In this document: positions 16,493 through 25,935 of the stretch, piece by piece | How positions within the stretch are numbered: position 1 is the first letter of the stretch | Layout: every line of letters begins with the position of its first letter | NCBI RefSeq assembly: GCF_006265175.1 | Contig: NZ_VDCQ01000018.1 | Span: 1 to 64,000 of the forward strand | Length of the DNA: 64,000 bases | Source of the DNA: Paenibacillus hemerocallicola | GTDB taxonomy: Bacteria; Bacillota; Bacilli; Paenibacillales; NBRC-103111 | Direction: 5' to 3' | Made by a program: the position numbers and the translations under genes | The notes under the pieces: model-generated | What the model was told of the DNA's origin: nothing | Database searches by the model: none | Seen by the model: only the letters and a program-made list of their open reading frames with translations

Positions 16493-19072
16493 TTAATCCG
16501 GCGATGTCCGCACCCGGTACAAGTGCTCGACCTGAACCGACGTCAAAGGTTTGGAAAATACCATGACGTCGTCAATAACGCCCGCCAGGAAGCCGGTGTC
16601 CGTCCCGGCCGGATTTTTGCCGATCGCATCCCTCTGGGTCGGGAGCATCCGAGCGTACGTGCGGCTGCCGAAGTTGGCGGTACCCGACAAGGCGGTCTGC
16701 TCGACGCCGTCGACGTACAGCGCGATCCGGTTGCCCGCATAGTCCAGAATCGCGACGAGATGGTGCCGTTCTTCCCCGTCCGGATAAGCGAATTCTTTGT
16801 AGCGGTAGCCGTCGGCGACAGAGCTTCTGCCCGCTACCCTGACGGCATTGCCGTAAATGAGCACTTCCGCTCCCGCCGCCGTGCCGTTGATTCTCGTGCC
16901 GAACAGCCAATGCGCCGTGGAATTGGCCAACGCCTTCGCCTCTACCCACCCGGCCACGGTGATCCCGGCAGAGCCTCGCAACGCCATTCCGACGTCATAG
17001 CCCAAATCGACGTAGTCGACCGTGCCGTCCAGTCGAAGCGCCTTGTCCTGGCTTTGCTCCCCGCTCGCGACTTGTTCGCCGGCTTCGCGGGAAGCACCCA
17101 TCACTTTGGCGTCTCTTCCGTACTTCGAAGCGTCGAGAGCATGCGGGCCATCCGGCCCGTCGAATGTCCAATACCCTTCCAGCCCGTCGTAGGCAAGGTT
17201 GCGCACTTCCGCGGGAGCAAGCGCTTTACCATATAGTTTGATTTCATCGAGCATGCCGTGGAAATATCCGCCGTCCGCGGGACTTCGCCCTATCGCATCG
17301 GAGGAGCCCGACGGCGACGGCTCGTATACGGGAGACTCGAAGCCGACGGCTCCCGGCTGCACCGGCCGGCGCTCTTCGCCGTCCAGGAAGAGCCGGATCT
17401 CTTCCTTGGCGAAATCGAGCACGGCGGCGGCATGATGCCACTCGCCTGCGGAGGAGAAGGCAAAATCTTTATACCGGTAGCTTTCGCCCGATACGCTTCT
17501 GCCGCCGATCCGGATGTAATTGCCGTGCATATACGCTTCGGCTCCGGCCAGACCGGGCCCGACCGCTGTGCCGAACAGCCAGTTGCCGTCCTGCCCGGAC
17601 GCCGGCAGAGTAGAGGCTTTGAACCAGCCTGCAATCGTCAACGCGGCCGCCCCATCCAGCCGTCCCGTCATGCTCCGGCCCAAATCGACGTAATCGTCGA
17701 CGCCGTCGAAGCTTAGCGCGCTGCCAATATATCCCGGAGACCACGAGGCTCCGTACACCGCTCCGTAGACGTTGCCGTAAACCGAGCTGTCGGTGGCGAC
17801 CGAGCCTCCGTTCTCGTCCAGCTTCCAATAGCCCGCCGGCGAATCGAGCAAGCTGCGAAAGCCGGTCAACCGGTGAAACGTAATCCGGTTGCTGTTATGG
17901 TAATCGTCGGCTCCGCCGTATGAAGTTCGGGACAAATAAACAATATCGTCGCCGTCGATTTGCCAATCGACGTACTGGAAACCGACTTTGTCGATCGAAT
18001 CGAGCATGGACAGGCCGGAATCGTCGGTGATCAGCCTTCGCACAAGCTCCCAATGGCGCAAATCGGCGGAAGCGTACAAGGACAGCACATTTCTTTGACT
18101 CGGCTTGGAAGGATACGTGCTGTCGTTGACCAGAGACAAATACAGACCGCTTCCTTCATCATAGCGGATGCCGAATTTGCTCATCCCTCCGGGTAAATCG
18201 ATAAATCCGGTCGCCGGGTCGAACGAAACGGCGGCATGATCCGCCGATACTTTGACGATGGCGGCTTTGTCCACCATCGGGGCGGAATTGAAGCGCAGCA
18301 CGTTCCATATTTCCCCGTTCGGAGCCTGTACCGCATTTCCCTCCAGCCAGCCCGGGTCGGTGCTGCCCCAAGACGACGGCGTCCAGGACGGATTGTAAGC
18401 GATTTCATTCGTGATTGTCCAGTTGGCCGCATCGAGCAGATCGGCGTCGTCCGGCGCGGATATGACAAGCGCCTTGAAGTTCTCCGGCCATACGTACGGG
18501 GTATTGCTCTCGAACGCTTTATAGATGCGCCCGTTCGCCTTCAGCACCGGAGTCGGAGCCGTATGGTACGCGGAGGGCATATTCGTCCCTCCCGGGAAGA
18601 GGAGACCGCTGGCCGAATCCGCCGCCGTCGTCCATGTGACGCCTCCGTCCGCGCTTCGTCGGATGACGATCGATTCCATCGGACCCGAGGTTCCCAGCAA
18701 ATATACGACCTCTCCGTGCTTGAACAGAGTCGCCCACATGATACCGTTCAGCGTAGCGGCAGCGGTCCAGGTCGATCCGTTGTCGCTCGAGCGGTATACG
18801 GACGTCGTCTTTTTCGGGGCGTTCGGACCGAAATAGTCGTGCGAGGCGAGCAGCGTTCCGTCATCCAGCCGGACCAGGCTGGGGGAAGCCAAGTAGCTCT
18901 GCCCGGAGGCGTCGATGAATTTCACCTCCGATACGACGGTTTGGGCATACCCGGTGCCGTCGGCCGACGCCGCGGCCGCTTGAAACTTATCCGTCCTCGT
19001 GACGGGAACCGCCATGAAGATCAACCCCCACACAACGATAATGGCAAGCCACTTGAATGGTGCGCGTATCAT
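16493..19072 (-). CDS. secreted BNR-propeller protein with two LamG domains
   Basis: An 859-residue secreted protein. A hydrophobic N-terminal segment (about 6-24, ending near an AAAASA cleavage site) serves as signal peptide. A sialidase-type propeller (about 45-410) follows, with Asp-box motifs SSDNGSTW and SADGGVTW. Two LamG/concanavalin-like domains come next (about 415-615 and 615-850), each beginning GYWxxDxxGxxxxDSSxYG and containing DYVDLG. ATG 19072 follows GGAGGG. LamG domains usually bind glycans, so this may be a carbohydrate-active enzyme anchored to a polymer. It directly follows SBP-2 and is probably co-transcribed. Confidence 0.86.
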   Translation of the reverse strand: MIRAPFKWLAIIVVWGLIFMAVPVTRTDKFQAAAASADGTGYAQTVVSEVKFIDASGQSYLASPSLVRLDDGTLLASHDYFGPNAPKKTTSVYRSSDNGSTWTAAATLNGIMWATLFKHGEVVYLLGTSGPMESIVIRRSADGGVTWTTAADSASGLLFPGGTNMPSAYHTAPTPVLKANGRIYKAFESNTPYVWPENFKALVISAPDDADLLDAANWTITNEIAYNPSWTPSSWGSTDPGWLEGNAVQAPNGEIWNVLRFNSAPMVDKAAIVKVSADHAAVSFDPATGFIDLPGGMSKFGIRYDEGSGLYLSLVNDSTYPSKPSQRNVLSLYASADLRHWELVRRLITDDSGLSMLDSIDKVGFQYVDWQIDGDDIVYLSRTSYGGADDYHNSNRITFHRLTGFRSLLDSPAGYWKLDENGGSVATDSSVYGNVYGAVYGASWSPGYIGSALSFDGVDDYVDLGRSMTGRLDGAAALTIAGWFKASTLPASGQDGNWLFGTAVGPGLAGAEAYMHGNYIRIGGRSVSGESYRYKDFAFSSAGEWHHAAAVLDFAKEEIRLFLDGEERRPVQPGAVGFESPVYEPSPSGSSDAIGRSPADGGYFHGMLDEIKLYGKALAPAEVRNLAYDGLEGYWTFDGPDGPHALDASKYGRDAKVMGASREAGEQVASGEQSQDKALRLDGTVDYVDLGYDVGMALRGSAGITVAGWVEAKALANSTAHWLFGTRINGTAAGAEVLIYGNAVRVAGRSSVADGYRYKEFAYPDGEERHHLVAILDYAGNRIALYVDGVEQTALSGTANFGSRTYARMLPTQRDAIGKNPAGTDTGFLAGVIDDVMVFSKPLTSVQVEHLYRVRTSPD

Positions 19073-19141
19073 ACTCGCCCTCCGCTCGTCGAAATATTGC
19101 CCGCTTGCGTTACTTGCGCTTGCGTTACTTGCGTTTCCGTA

Positions 19142-20437
19142 CTATTTGGCTTTTTCCGCGTCGATCGCTTTATTCGTCGCTTCCTCCGTCTCCCGGAGCA
19201 CCGTGTTCAAATCCTTGGAGCCGTACACGTATTGGCGCAAAGCTTCCGTATATTTGGACGTCGCGATCGCGTCGTATTTCGTTAACGGATAAGGCGCCGC
19301 CAGCTCGTTATAGTAGAAGGCTTTGACGTTTTTCCCTTTGTACAAGGCCGAATTCGCGAGCAGATGTTGCTGCACGTCCGCTTTGTCGAGAATCGGCATC
19401 CAGCCGTTCTTCGCCGCTTCGGACTGCGCCTCCTCGGACAGCAGATTGGCGATGACCCGGAAGGCGGCTTCCTTGTTTTTGCTCGTCTTCGGGATCGACA
19501 TGCCGTTGGCGAACACGCCGACTCCGACTTTCGCTTTTTCCTTGAACGCCGGGAACGAGGCAATATCCCATTTGCCGCCGCTTTTCTCGTATTCGATCAG
19601 GCTGCCTTCCGGCATGGCGATATCGGGGAACAGGGCCACGTTTTTATCCTGAACGAACCGGTTTCGTCCGGAATACAAATTTTTCGCCTCCGGCGTCCGG
19701 TTGCCCGGAATGTCGTGGATTGTCTTCCACGTCTCGAACACGTTTCTCCAGCCCTCGCTTTGCAAGGTGGCCTTGCCGGTCTGCGAGTCGACGTAAGGCA
19801 GGGACAGCTGTGAGGGTAAGCGGTTAAACGCGCCGAGCTGCAGCCCGAGATACTGGATGCCGTCCTTCTGGACGGTAAGCTTCCTCGCCAGTCCCGCATA
19901 ATCGTCCCAAGTCATTCCGTCCTTCGGATACGGCACGCCCAATATGTCGAACACGTCTTTGTTGTAGTAAGTGGCGAATGTGTTGAGCGTAATCGGCAGG
20001 CTGTACAGCTCGCCGTTTTTGGCGAAATTTTTCACGAATTGGATCGATTGCTTGTTCACCGAGGAGATGTCGAACTGCTGCTGCTTGATCAGCTCGTTCA
20101 GATCCGTCGGAATTTCCGCATCGACCAGATCGCGCAGATTCGTCACCCCGTCCACGATAATGTCCGGCAAGCTGTTCGTCACGATCATGTCCTTGTACTG
20201 ATTCGGCCCGGTGCACGCCACGTTTTGCAAGGTGATGTGCGGATATTTTTTGCTCGTCGGGTTGACGTAAAACTTGGCAAACTCCTCGTCCGTCACTTGA
20301 AAACACTTGAAGAAAACGGACAAGGTGACCGGCTGATCGGCCGCCTTTAGCGCTTCTTTCCCGTCTTCCTTACCGCCGCAACCCGCCATGAACGCCGCCA
20401 CCAGCAGTGTCGACAAGCCGATTCCCCATTTCCGCAT
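19142..20437 (-). CDS. extracellular solute-binding lipoprotein (SBP-2)
   Basis: A 431-residue lipoprotein: signal peptide MRKWGIGLSTLLVAAFMAGC with the lipobox cysteine at 20, then an SBP fold with SLPDIIVDGVTNLRDL, YYNKDVFDILGVPYPKDGMTWDDYAGLARKL in part, and the C-terminal tail RETEEATNKAIDAEKAK. That tail is nearly the same as a relic found at 29698-29757. It is one of four paralogous SBPs in the window. It is divergent from an AraC regulator and upstream of the LamG protein, with no permease genes nearby. The ligand is unknown but likely a sugar or oligosaccharide. Confidence 0.92.
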   Translation of the reverse strand: MRKWGIGLSTLLVAAFMAGCGGKEDGKEALKAADQPVTLSVFFKCFQVTDEEFAKFYVNPTSKKYPHITLQNVACTGPNQYKDMIVTNSLPDIIVDGVTNLRDLVDAEIPTDLNELIKQQQFDISSVNKQSIQFVKNFAKNGELYSLPITLNTFATYYNKDVFDILGVPYPKDGMTWDDYAGLARKLTVQKDGIQYLGLQLGAFNRLPSQLSLPYVDSQTGKATLQSEGWRNVFETWKTIHDIPGNRTPEAKNLYSGRNRFVQDKNVALFPDIAMPEGSLIEYEKSGGKWDIASFPAFKEKAKVGVGVFANGMSIPKTSKNKEAAFRVIANLLSEEAQSEAAKNGWMPILDKADVQQHLLANSALYKGKNVKAFYYNELAAPYPLTKYDAIATSKYTEALRQYVYGSKDLNTVLRETEEATNKAIDAEKAK

Positions 20438-20723
20438 ACATGCGTTCCCCCTTCATTCTGTTTACGAAACTGGCGTAGATCGCCGCTTCAAGTTCTTCAT
20501 TTCGTAACATCGTTCTCGATACAAAAAGAACGTACCGCCCGGTTCCCTCGCGAGTCTTCTGCCGCTTACCGCATAATAATAAGCTCGCCTCCTCCAGTGT
20601 GCGCGCCACACTTTATTCCCTGCCATTCTACCGCGCCCCGGAAGGGCAAACTTTCACATTTCGGCGGTATCATTATACGATTCGGCTATTGTTGCAACCG
20701 ATCGGAACGGATCCGGGAAACAC
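20438..20723. other. divergent intergenic region
   Basis: This gap of about 370 bp between SBP-2 and the AraC gene holds the AraC promoter at its right end. On the minus strand a TATAAT-like element at 20677-20672 could serve SBP-2 but has no good -35. I see no gene. Confidence 0.4.
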
Positions 20724-20751
20724 TTGAACATGCGGCTCCGGCGGCTATAAT
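20724..20751 (+). promoter_or_regulatory. promoter of AraC regulator
   Basis: TTGAAC at 20724-20729, a 16-nt spacer, and TATAAT at 20746-20751, about 60 nt before the AraC start at 20810. Confidence 0.65.
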
Positions 20752-20809
20752 GAACATAACGGCAATAATGCGGCGAAGCGTCGGCATAGGGAAACGGGGG
20801 GAGCCATTC

Positions 20810-21589
20810 ATGCTGGCACAGGTCGATTTTACGTTCAAACGGTCGCGAATCGCCGGCACGTATATGCGGCTGCATCAGCATCGCTGCCACGAGCTCGTCT
20901 ATTACGAGACGGGAAGCGGCTTGACCCGACTGAACGGTACCGAATACCGCTATGAGCGGAACACGTATGCCGTCATATCTCCCGCCATGCCGCACGATGA
21001 ATACCGCGACGAGGATACCGAGGTCATCTGCATCGGCTTCAGTCTGGCGAGCCGCGAGCTGCCCGTCTTGCAGCCGGGGCTGTACCGGGACTCGTCGGCT
21101 TCCCCGATCCTTCTTGCGCTCGTCGACATTATGGCGGAGCTGCGGGATAAGCCCGCTTATTACGACCAGAAGCTCCAATTGCGCATCAGCGAAATGGTGA
21201 TCGAGCATCTCCGCAACGTCGCTTCGTGCGAAGCCGGCCGCCCGGAAGACAACCTGGTCTATGCCCGGACGTTTATGGACGAAAACTTCAATCAGAAAAT
21301 TTCGGTCAAGGAGCTCGCCGATCTGTCCGGCTACAGCTATGACCATTTCCGCCATTTGTTCAAGGCGAGGTTCGGTCTTTCCCCGATTCAATATTTGATC
21401 GATCGGAGGCTGGAGCGGGCGCGCAGTCTGCTGCTCCATACCGACCTGCCTTTATCGTCGATCACGAACGCGTGCGGATTTTCCAATGACGGGCAATTTT
21501 GCACCCTCTTCAAGAGGGAGATCGGCGAGACGCCCCTCTCCTTCCGGCAAAACCGGTACAGCAACACCTTGTACAGCTCTTCATCCTAG
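20810..21589 (+). CDS. AraC-family transcriptional regulator
   Basis: A 259-residue regulator. The N-terminal AraC_binding cupin (about 1-140) contains MRLHQHRCHELVYYETGSG and ISPAMPHDEYRDE, with histidines typical of the cupin fold. The C-terminal HTH_18 domain (about 155-255) contains VKELADLSGYSYDHFRHLFKARFGLSP and ITNACGFSNDGQFCTLFKREIGETP. ATG 20810 follows GGGGGGAG with 6-nt spacing; longer in-frame starts run into the promoter. It is divergent from SBP-2 and the LamG protein and is followed after 26 bp by an SGNH hydrolase gene, so it probably regulates both directions. Confidence 0.9.
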   Translation: MLAQVDFTFKRSRIAGTYMRLHQHRCHELVYYETGSGLTRLNGTEYRYERNTYAVISPAMPHDEYRDEDTEVICIGFSLASRELPVLQPGLYRDSSASPILLALVDIMAELRDKPAYYDQKLQLRISEMVIEHLRNVASCEAGRPEDNLVYARTFMDENFNQKISVKELADLSGYSYDHFRHLFKARFGLSPIQYLIDRRLERARSLLLHTDLPLSSITNACGFSNDGQFCTLFKREIGETPLSFRQNRYSNTLYSSSS

Positions 21590-21615
21590 CACGACATCCC
21601 GAGGAGGCGCCTGCA

Positions 21616-22755
21616 ATGGCTATCGAACCTGTTATCGGATCGGACGGCATCCCCGTTCGCGATCCCCTGTATACGTTTAACGACGCTTGGACGGAGTGGC
21701 TTGCCGGCGGCAAATTTCCCGTCGCCTTTTTCGGCGACAGTACGGTGGACGGCTCCAATACGACGGATTGGGTACGCAATACGCCCGGAGCCGACAATGT
21801 ATCGCCCAACGCTTTCTCGCGAATCTTGGAGGGCCTGCTGCGGCAAGCGACGAACAATTCCGTTCTGCGGATTTACAATGCCGGCTTCAGCGGTCAAACG
21901 GCGAAATGGGCCGTCACCGTCCTGGAGGAGGAGTTCGGCGAAACGTCCGCCTACCGCGACGTGAAAATGGTCGGGATCGGCTTCGGCATTAACGACCGGC
22001 TCGGCTACCCGAACGAGAAGGCGTATCGGGACGGCTTCAAGAACGCGGTCAAGCACATGATAGGCTGGTGCTGCTCCAAAGGAATCCAGCCGTTTCTGCT
22101 CACGACCCAGGCCGTCGTGGAGCCGGGCGTGCTGACCCAATACGCCGACGCGTATCCGATGAGAACGGGCGAGCATATTCATTCCGTCGCCAACGAGGTC
22201 AAGCGGGAGCTGGCGGCCCAGTACGGCCTGCAGCTGATCGACCTGAACAAGTTCACCGAGCTGTTCCTGCAATATTCCTCGATCCCGCTCGGCCGTATCA
22301 TATCGGACAAGCTTCATTTCGGGGATATCGGCCACAAGGCGGAGGCGGAGTTCATTTTCTCGCAGCTGTCTCCTCGAACGATCGTAGCGGACAGCTATAC
22401 CAAGATCGACTATTCGAGCCAGAAGGTGTTCGACAGCGTGCCCGAAGATTGGCTGACGATGCCGGATTCGCCGACGGCGGACGGCTTCAAAGTATACGTC
22501 GACTATACGAAGGACGATGCGGCCGACAAAAAATTGATGTCCGCCTGGGTATTTGTCGGTTCGAGGACAAGGCTGACCTTGAAAGCTTATAAATCCGAAG
22601 AGACCGCGAATACTTACGTTCTGGTGAACGGAATCCTGCAAGCTTTGACGGGGGCCGAAACGATTGTGGGCCGGCTGGAGTTCGGGCTATACAAGCTTGA
22701 AGCGTTCTCGGGCGAGTCGGCGAGGGCGGATTTCAGAGGGTTTATTCTGGAATAG
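21616..22755 (+). CDS. SGNH/GDSL-family hydrolase
   Basis: A 379-residue esterase-like protein. The GDS block FFGDSTVDG (catalytic Ser), the GFSGQTAKW (oxyanion Gly), GFGINDR (Asn block) and the C-terminal DKLHFGDIGH block with catalytic Asp and His complete the SGNH set. A beta-rich tail (about 265-379) follows. ATG 21616 follows GAGGAGG; no signal peptide is visible. Members often remove acetyl groups from polysaccharides. Its position behind AraC, opposite an SBP and a secreted glycan-binding protein, fits a role in deacetylating imported or surface glycans, which is inference. Confidence 0.88.
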   Translation: MAIEPVIGSDGIPVRDPLYTFNDAWTEWLAGGKFPVAFFGDSTVDGSNTTDWVRNTPGADNVSPNAFSRILEGLLRQATNNSVLRIYNAGFSGQTAKWAVTVLEEEFGETSAYRDVKMVGIGFGINDRLGYPNEKAYRDGFKNAVKHMIGWCCSKGIQPFLLTTQAVVEPGVLTQYADAYPMRTGEHIHSVANEVKRELAAQYGLQLIDLNKFTELFLQYSSIPLGRIISDKLHFGDIGHKAEAEFIFSQLSPRTIVADSYTKIDYSSQKVFDSVPEDWLTMPDSPTADGFKVYVDYTKDDAADKKLMSAWVFVGSRTRLTLKAYKSEETANTYVLVNGILQALTGAETIVGRLEFGLYKLEAFSGESARADFRGFILE

Positions 22756-22814
22756 GACGCAATTTGATACACTAGGCTGAACGATCGCGGCATGCGACTA
22801 GGAGGGTGAAGGAA

Positions 22815-23273
22815 ATGGGATACATCGAGGAGCTTCGGGCTATCGTGGGACATCGGCCGTTAATATTGGTCGGAGCGGTTGTCGTCATCATGGATGAGCA
22901 TAATCGACTATTGCTGCAGCAGCGGGTGCACCCCCGCGGGAAGTGGGCCTTTCCCGGCGGTTTGATGGAGCTGGGGGAATCGGCGGAAGATACGGCGCGA
23001 AGAGAAGTATACGAGGAGACTTCGCTCGAAATCGGGGAACTGCGGCTCATTGACGTTTTCACCGGTCCCGGGACTTTTATGACCGCTCCGAACGGCGACG
23101 AGTTTTATGCGGTTACGATCGCCTACAGCACCAGAGAAGCGCGCGGCGAATTGATCGTCGACCGGTCGGAATCGATGGACTTTCGGTACTTTCCGCTGGA
23201 CGGGCTGCCGGATGAAATCGTGGGAAGCCACAAGCTGATCTTGGACCGTTTTCTCTCCCGATTGCCCTTATAG
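22815..23273 (+). CDS. Nudix hydrolase
   Basis: A 152-residue protein with a complete Nudix box, GGLMELGESAEDTARREVYEETSLEIGEL (Gx5Ex7REVxEEx, about residues 47-68). It would cleave a nucleoside diphosphate-linked substrate. The first about 15 residues, GYIEELRAIVGHRPLI, form the helix typical of Bacillales Nudix proteins of this kind. I choose ATG 22815 over GTG 22806, since AGGAGG lies directly against the GTG but 9 nt before the ATG. It lies 59 bp after the SGNH gene; co-transcription is possible. The specific substrate cannot be told. Confidence 0.93.
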   Translation: MGYIEELRAIVGHRPLILVGAVVVIMDEHNRLLLQQRVHPRGKWAFPGGLMELGESAEDTARREVYEETSLEIGELRLIDVFTGPGTFMTAPNGDEFYAVTIAYSTREARGELIVDRSESMDFRYFPLDGLPDEIVGSHKLILDRFLSRLPL

Positions 23274-23289
23274 GCGCCTAATTTTTATA

Positions 23290-23318
23290 TTGACAAATAT
23301 TTATTTTTGTGTTATAAT
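23290..23318 (+). promoter_or_regulatory. consensus sigma-A promoter of MBL-fold gene
   Basis: TTGACA at 23290-23295, a 17-nt spacer, and TATAAT at 23313-23318: a perfect consensus within an unusually AT-rich stretch of about 60 bp. It drives the gene starting at 23421. Confidence 0.92.
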
Positions 23319-23420
23319 ATAATATTTTACTATTTACAAATCCCTCTGCATTTTGGTATGCTACCAAAAAAAGCGGCTATCGCGCGCTGCCGCGATGCCG
23401 ACGAATAGGGAGGGTTATCC

Positions 23421-24170
23421 ATGCAAATCGCGAACGGAATAGCGGCATTGCCCATTTCTACGGTCATGCTGGGAAGAACGGACACGATATATCCGACGCT
23501 TCTATGGGATTCGCAAACAATGGTTTTGGTAGATACGGGCTATCCCGGGCAATCGGACAAATTCCGAGAGCAAATTGCGGACGTCGGACTGTCCGGCCGG
23601 AAGCTCGGGCACATCATCATCACCCATCAAGATTTGGACCATATCGGCTCGCTCCCCGCCCTGCTGGACAGTACGTCCGAAGCAATCGAGGTATTGGCCA
23701 GCGCTGTCGAACAGCCGTACATTCAAGGCGAGAGGCCGCTTGTGAAGCTGTCTCCGGAAGCGATAGCCCAAGCGGTGGTGGCGCTGCCGCCTGACGTGCC
23801 GAACGAATGGCGCCAAGCGTTCAAGCATACGCTGGAGCACCCGCCCCGCGCCAATGTGAGCCGCACGGTGACCGACGGGCAGCAACTGCCTTACTGCGGC
23901 GGCATTACGGTTATCGGCACGCCCGGACATACTCCCGGCCATATCAGCTTGTACCATGGGCCAAGCAAAACGTTGATCGCCGCGGACGCCCTGATCGTCT
24001 CGGAAGGACAGCTGTACGGCCCAACACCCGAGCACGCCTATGACATCGGGCTGGCCAAACAATCGCTGAACCGGCTTCTCCGCTACGATATCGAGACTGT
24101 CATCTGCTACCACGGAGGGGTGTACCGGGGCAATGCCAACGAGCGGCTCGCTCAAATTATCGGCAAATAG
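23421..24170 (+). CDS. metallo-beta-lactamase-fold hydrolase
   Basis: A 249-residue MBL-fold enzyme. The metal motif reads THQDLDHIGS (about residues 68-77): the HxHxDH signature with Asp replacing the second His, as in a known Bacillales subgroup. Further ligands are in GTPGHTPGHISLY, AADALIV and the late CYHGG. ATG 23421 follows GGGAGG. It has its own perfect promoter and no operon partners downstream on this strand. The function is a generic hydrolase; the substrate cannot be deduced. Confidence 0.92.
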   Translation: MQIANGIAALPISTVMLGRTDTIYPTLLWDSQTMVLVDTGYPGQSDKFREQIADVGLSGRKLGHIIITHQDLDHIGSLPALLDSTSEAIEVLASAVEQPYIQGERPLVKLSPEAIAQAVVALPPDVPNEWRQAFKHTLEHPPRANVSRTVTDGQQLPYCGGITVIGTPGHTPGHISLYHGPSKTLIAADALIVSEGQLYGPTPEHAYDIGLAKQSLNRLLRYDIETVICYHGGVYRGNANERLAQIIGK

Positions 24171-24213
24171 ACTCTCTCACTATATATACCGCCCCGCGCC
24201 TTTCGGCCGCCGC

Positions 24214-24783
24214 TCATATTAAGTGCTTGATCAGCGAGTACGCCTGCCGCGTCTGATTCATCACTCCGCCGGCCTCCGGCTCGTCCATCTCCAGCTCGAA
24301 GCCGGCCCAGCGGTACAGCTTGATCGCCTTGTGGCTCCATGTCTGGGTCGGAATGTACATGACGCAGTCTCCCTCCAGCTCCACCATCAGCTTCACGCCC
24401 TTCGCGATGATGGCTTTGCCGAGTCCAAGTCCCTGATACGAGGGCTTCACCGCCACCCAATGCATGAACGGAAAGCGGCGGCTGCCCGTATAATTCCACC
24501 AAGCGGTAAACGTGGCTACTTTCTTGCCGTCCTCCCTCTGGATAAACATCGTTCTGCGTCGAACCTCGCTGTCGTAAGGAGCGTAGTTCGTTTGAAAGTA
24601 TTGCGCCGCTTCTTCCGCATGATCGAATTCCAGCACGGACGCTTCGATTTCTCCCCAGGCCCCGGCATCTCCGTCCCGGTACATGACGAACGTATAGCCT
24701 TCCGGCAGCTCGGCCCGCGGGATCGGGGCGCCCGCCGCGCGCTTCATGATAATCCTGCAATAGTCCAAGCTTTTGTCCAGCAT
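24214..24783 (-). CDS. GNAT-family N-acetyltransferase
   Basis: A 189-residue protein with the GNAT motif A VAVKPSYQGLGLGKAIIAKGVKLM (acetyl-CoA pyrophosphate loop), followed by YIPTQTWSHKAIKLYRWAGFEL. The N-terminus MLDKSLDYCRIIMKR and the LPEGYTFVMYRDGDAGAWGEIE region fit a Firmicute GNAT subgroup. I choose ATG 24783, preceded by GAAGGCGG; an upstream in-frame ATG at 24846 is possible but its extra residues look unrelated. It is the last of three consecutive GNAT genes on the minus strand. Confidence 0.85.
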   Translation of the reverse strand: MLDKSLDYCRIIMKRAAGAPIPRAELPEGYTFVMYRDGDAGAWGEIEASVLEFDHAEEAAQYFQTNYAPYDSEVRRRTMFIQREDGKKVATFTAWWNYTGSRRFPFMHWVAVKPSYQGLGLGKAIIAKGVKLMVELEGDCVMYIPTQTWSHKAIKLYRWAGFELEMDEPEAGGVMNQTRQAYSLIKHLI

Positions 24784-24887
24784 CTTGACCGCCTTCTTTC
24801 CGCTCGAATGTTTACCTTCATGATCCATGAATCCGACGGCCGACATATGCCGCCATATGTCTCCTTGCGACGATTCTGGTCCTCCGT

Positions 24888-25397
24888 TCAGATCAGCTTA
24901 CCGCGCACCGCTATCGAGCTTTTATCGGCCGACAGCCGTTTTGCCATCGTCACGCTCTCGCCTTCCAGCCCGCTTCTAGCATACCCCATTCTCTCATAGA
25001 ACCCTACCGCATCCGACCAATGATGGATCGTCTTGAGCATGACGGTCGAGTATCCTCTCTGTAACGCCATTCGCTCCAGCGTGGCGAGCAGAAGACTCGC
25101 ATATCCGTTTCTCCTGAACGCTTTGCGCACCGACATTCGCACGATCCGCCCCGTATGCCCGTCCACTTCCCGCAAGGCGCCGCTGCATACGACCCGGCCG
25201 TCCAAGACGCCTACGAGGAAAATATGCCCCGCAGACACATAACTGTCCATAATATCTCGCAAATCCGGATTAAGCGCAGTATCCAGAAAGCCGAAATGCT
25301 CTTTCAAGCCTTCGAGAATCAGTTGCGCGGCCTCGTCCCGGGTATCTTCCCGAACCTGTTCGATCTTGAATCCGCCAGCTTGCTTCTCCTCCGCCAT
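24888..25397 (-). CDS. GNAT-family N-acetyltransferase
   Basis: A 169-residue GNAT. Motif A reads MSVRKAFRRNGYASLLLATLERMALQRGY, followed by the motif B segment HHWSDAVGFYERMGYARSG. The N-terminal part is VREDTRDEAAQLILEGLKEHFG. ATG 25397 follows GAGGAGGCGG. It begins 10 bp after the end of the next upstream GNAT gene, so the two are co-transcribed. The substrate is unknown. Confidence 0.9.
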   Translation of the reverse strand: MAEEKQAGGFKIEQVREDTRDEAAQLILEGLKEHFGFLDTALNPDLRDIMDSYVSAGHIFLVGVLDGRVVCSGALREVDGHTGRIVRMSVRKAFRRNGYASLLLATLERMALQRGYSTVMLKTIHHWSDAVGFYERMGYARSGLEGESVTMAKRLSADKSSIAVRGKLI

Positions 25398-25407
25398 AGC
25401 CGCCTCC

Positions 25408-25836
25408 TCAATCTTCCGGTTCCGTAACGTACGTGCACCTGAACCGCTCGACGCCGGGATATTTCTCGCCCAGGCTCTCGATCGTAAAGCCGATGCTTCT
25501 GTAGAAATCGACCGCCTCGTCGTCCGTTTCGGCTGCGATCCGTTGCGGATTTTTCAACTCGATCAAGGCCAGGACGAGCTCTCTCCCGTACCCCTTTCCC
25601 CGATGATCGGGGTGCACGGCAATATGCATGATTTCCAGACGGTTTTCTTCGTCCATGACGATTCCGACTACCGCGATAACGGAGCCATCCTTTTCGGCGC
25701 CATACAGCTCATGGCTGTCATTCTTTTCATAGGTCCGGATCGTTTGCTCCAGACGTTCGGGGTCCGGAAAGACGGATTGGCCGATCAGCTCCTGGACCGC
25801 GCCATCGCGCAGCTTGGGTTTCACGTCGACTAGCAT
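25408..25836 (-). CDS. GNAT-family N-acetyltransferase
   Basis: A 142-residue GNAT with a compact single domain: [14 protein letters not shown] (beta strand), [22 protein letters not shown] (acetyl-CoA loop, motif A) and [19 protein letters not shown] (motif B). ATG 25836 follows AAAGGAGG. It is first in a two- to three-gene GNAT run on the minus strand. No substrate can be inferred. Confidence 0.9.
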   Translation of the reverse strand: MLVDVKPKLRDGAVQELIGQSVFPDPERLEQTIRTYEKNDSHELYGAEKDGSVIAVVGIVMDEENRLEIMHIAVHPDHRGKGYGRELVLALIELKNPQRIAAETDDEAVDFYRSIGFTIESLGEKYPGVERFRCTYVTEPED

Positions 25837-25935
25837 CGGATTCCTCCTTTATCATGTTCGTGTCGTTTGGATCGTTAACGGCCGACCGCCGTCATGTCCT
25901 TCATCTCTATACCGCAGCGATGCGTTCCCGTCGTA

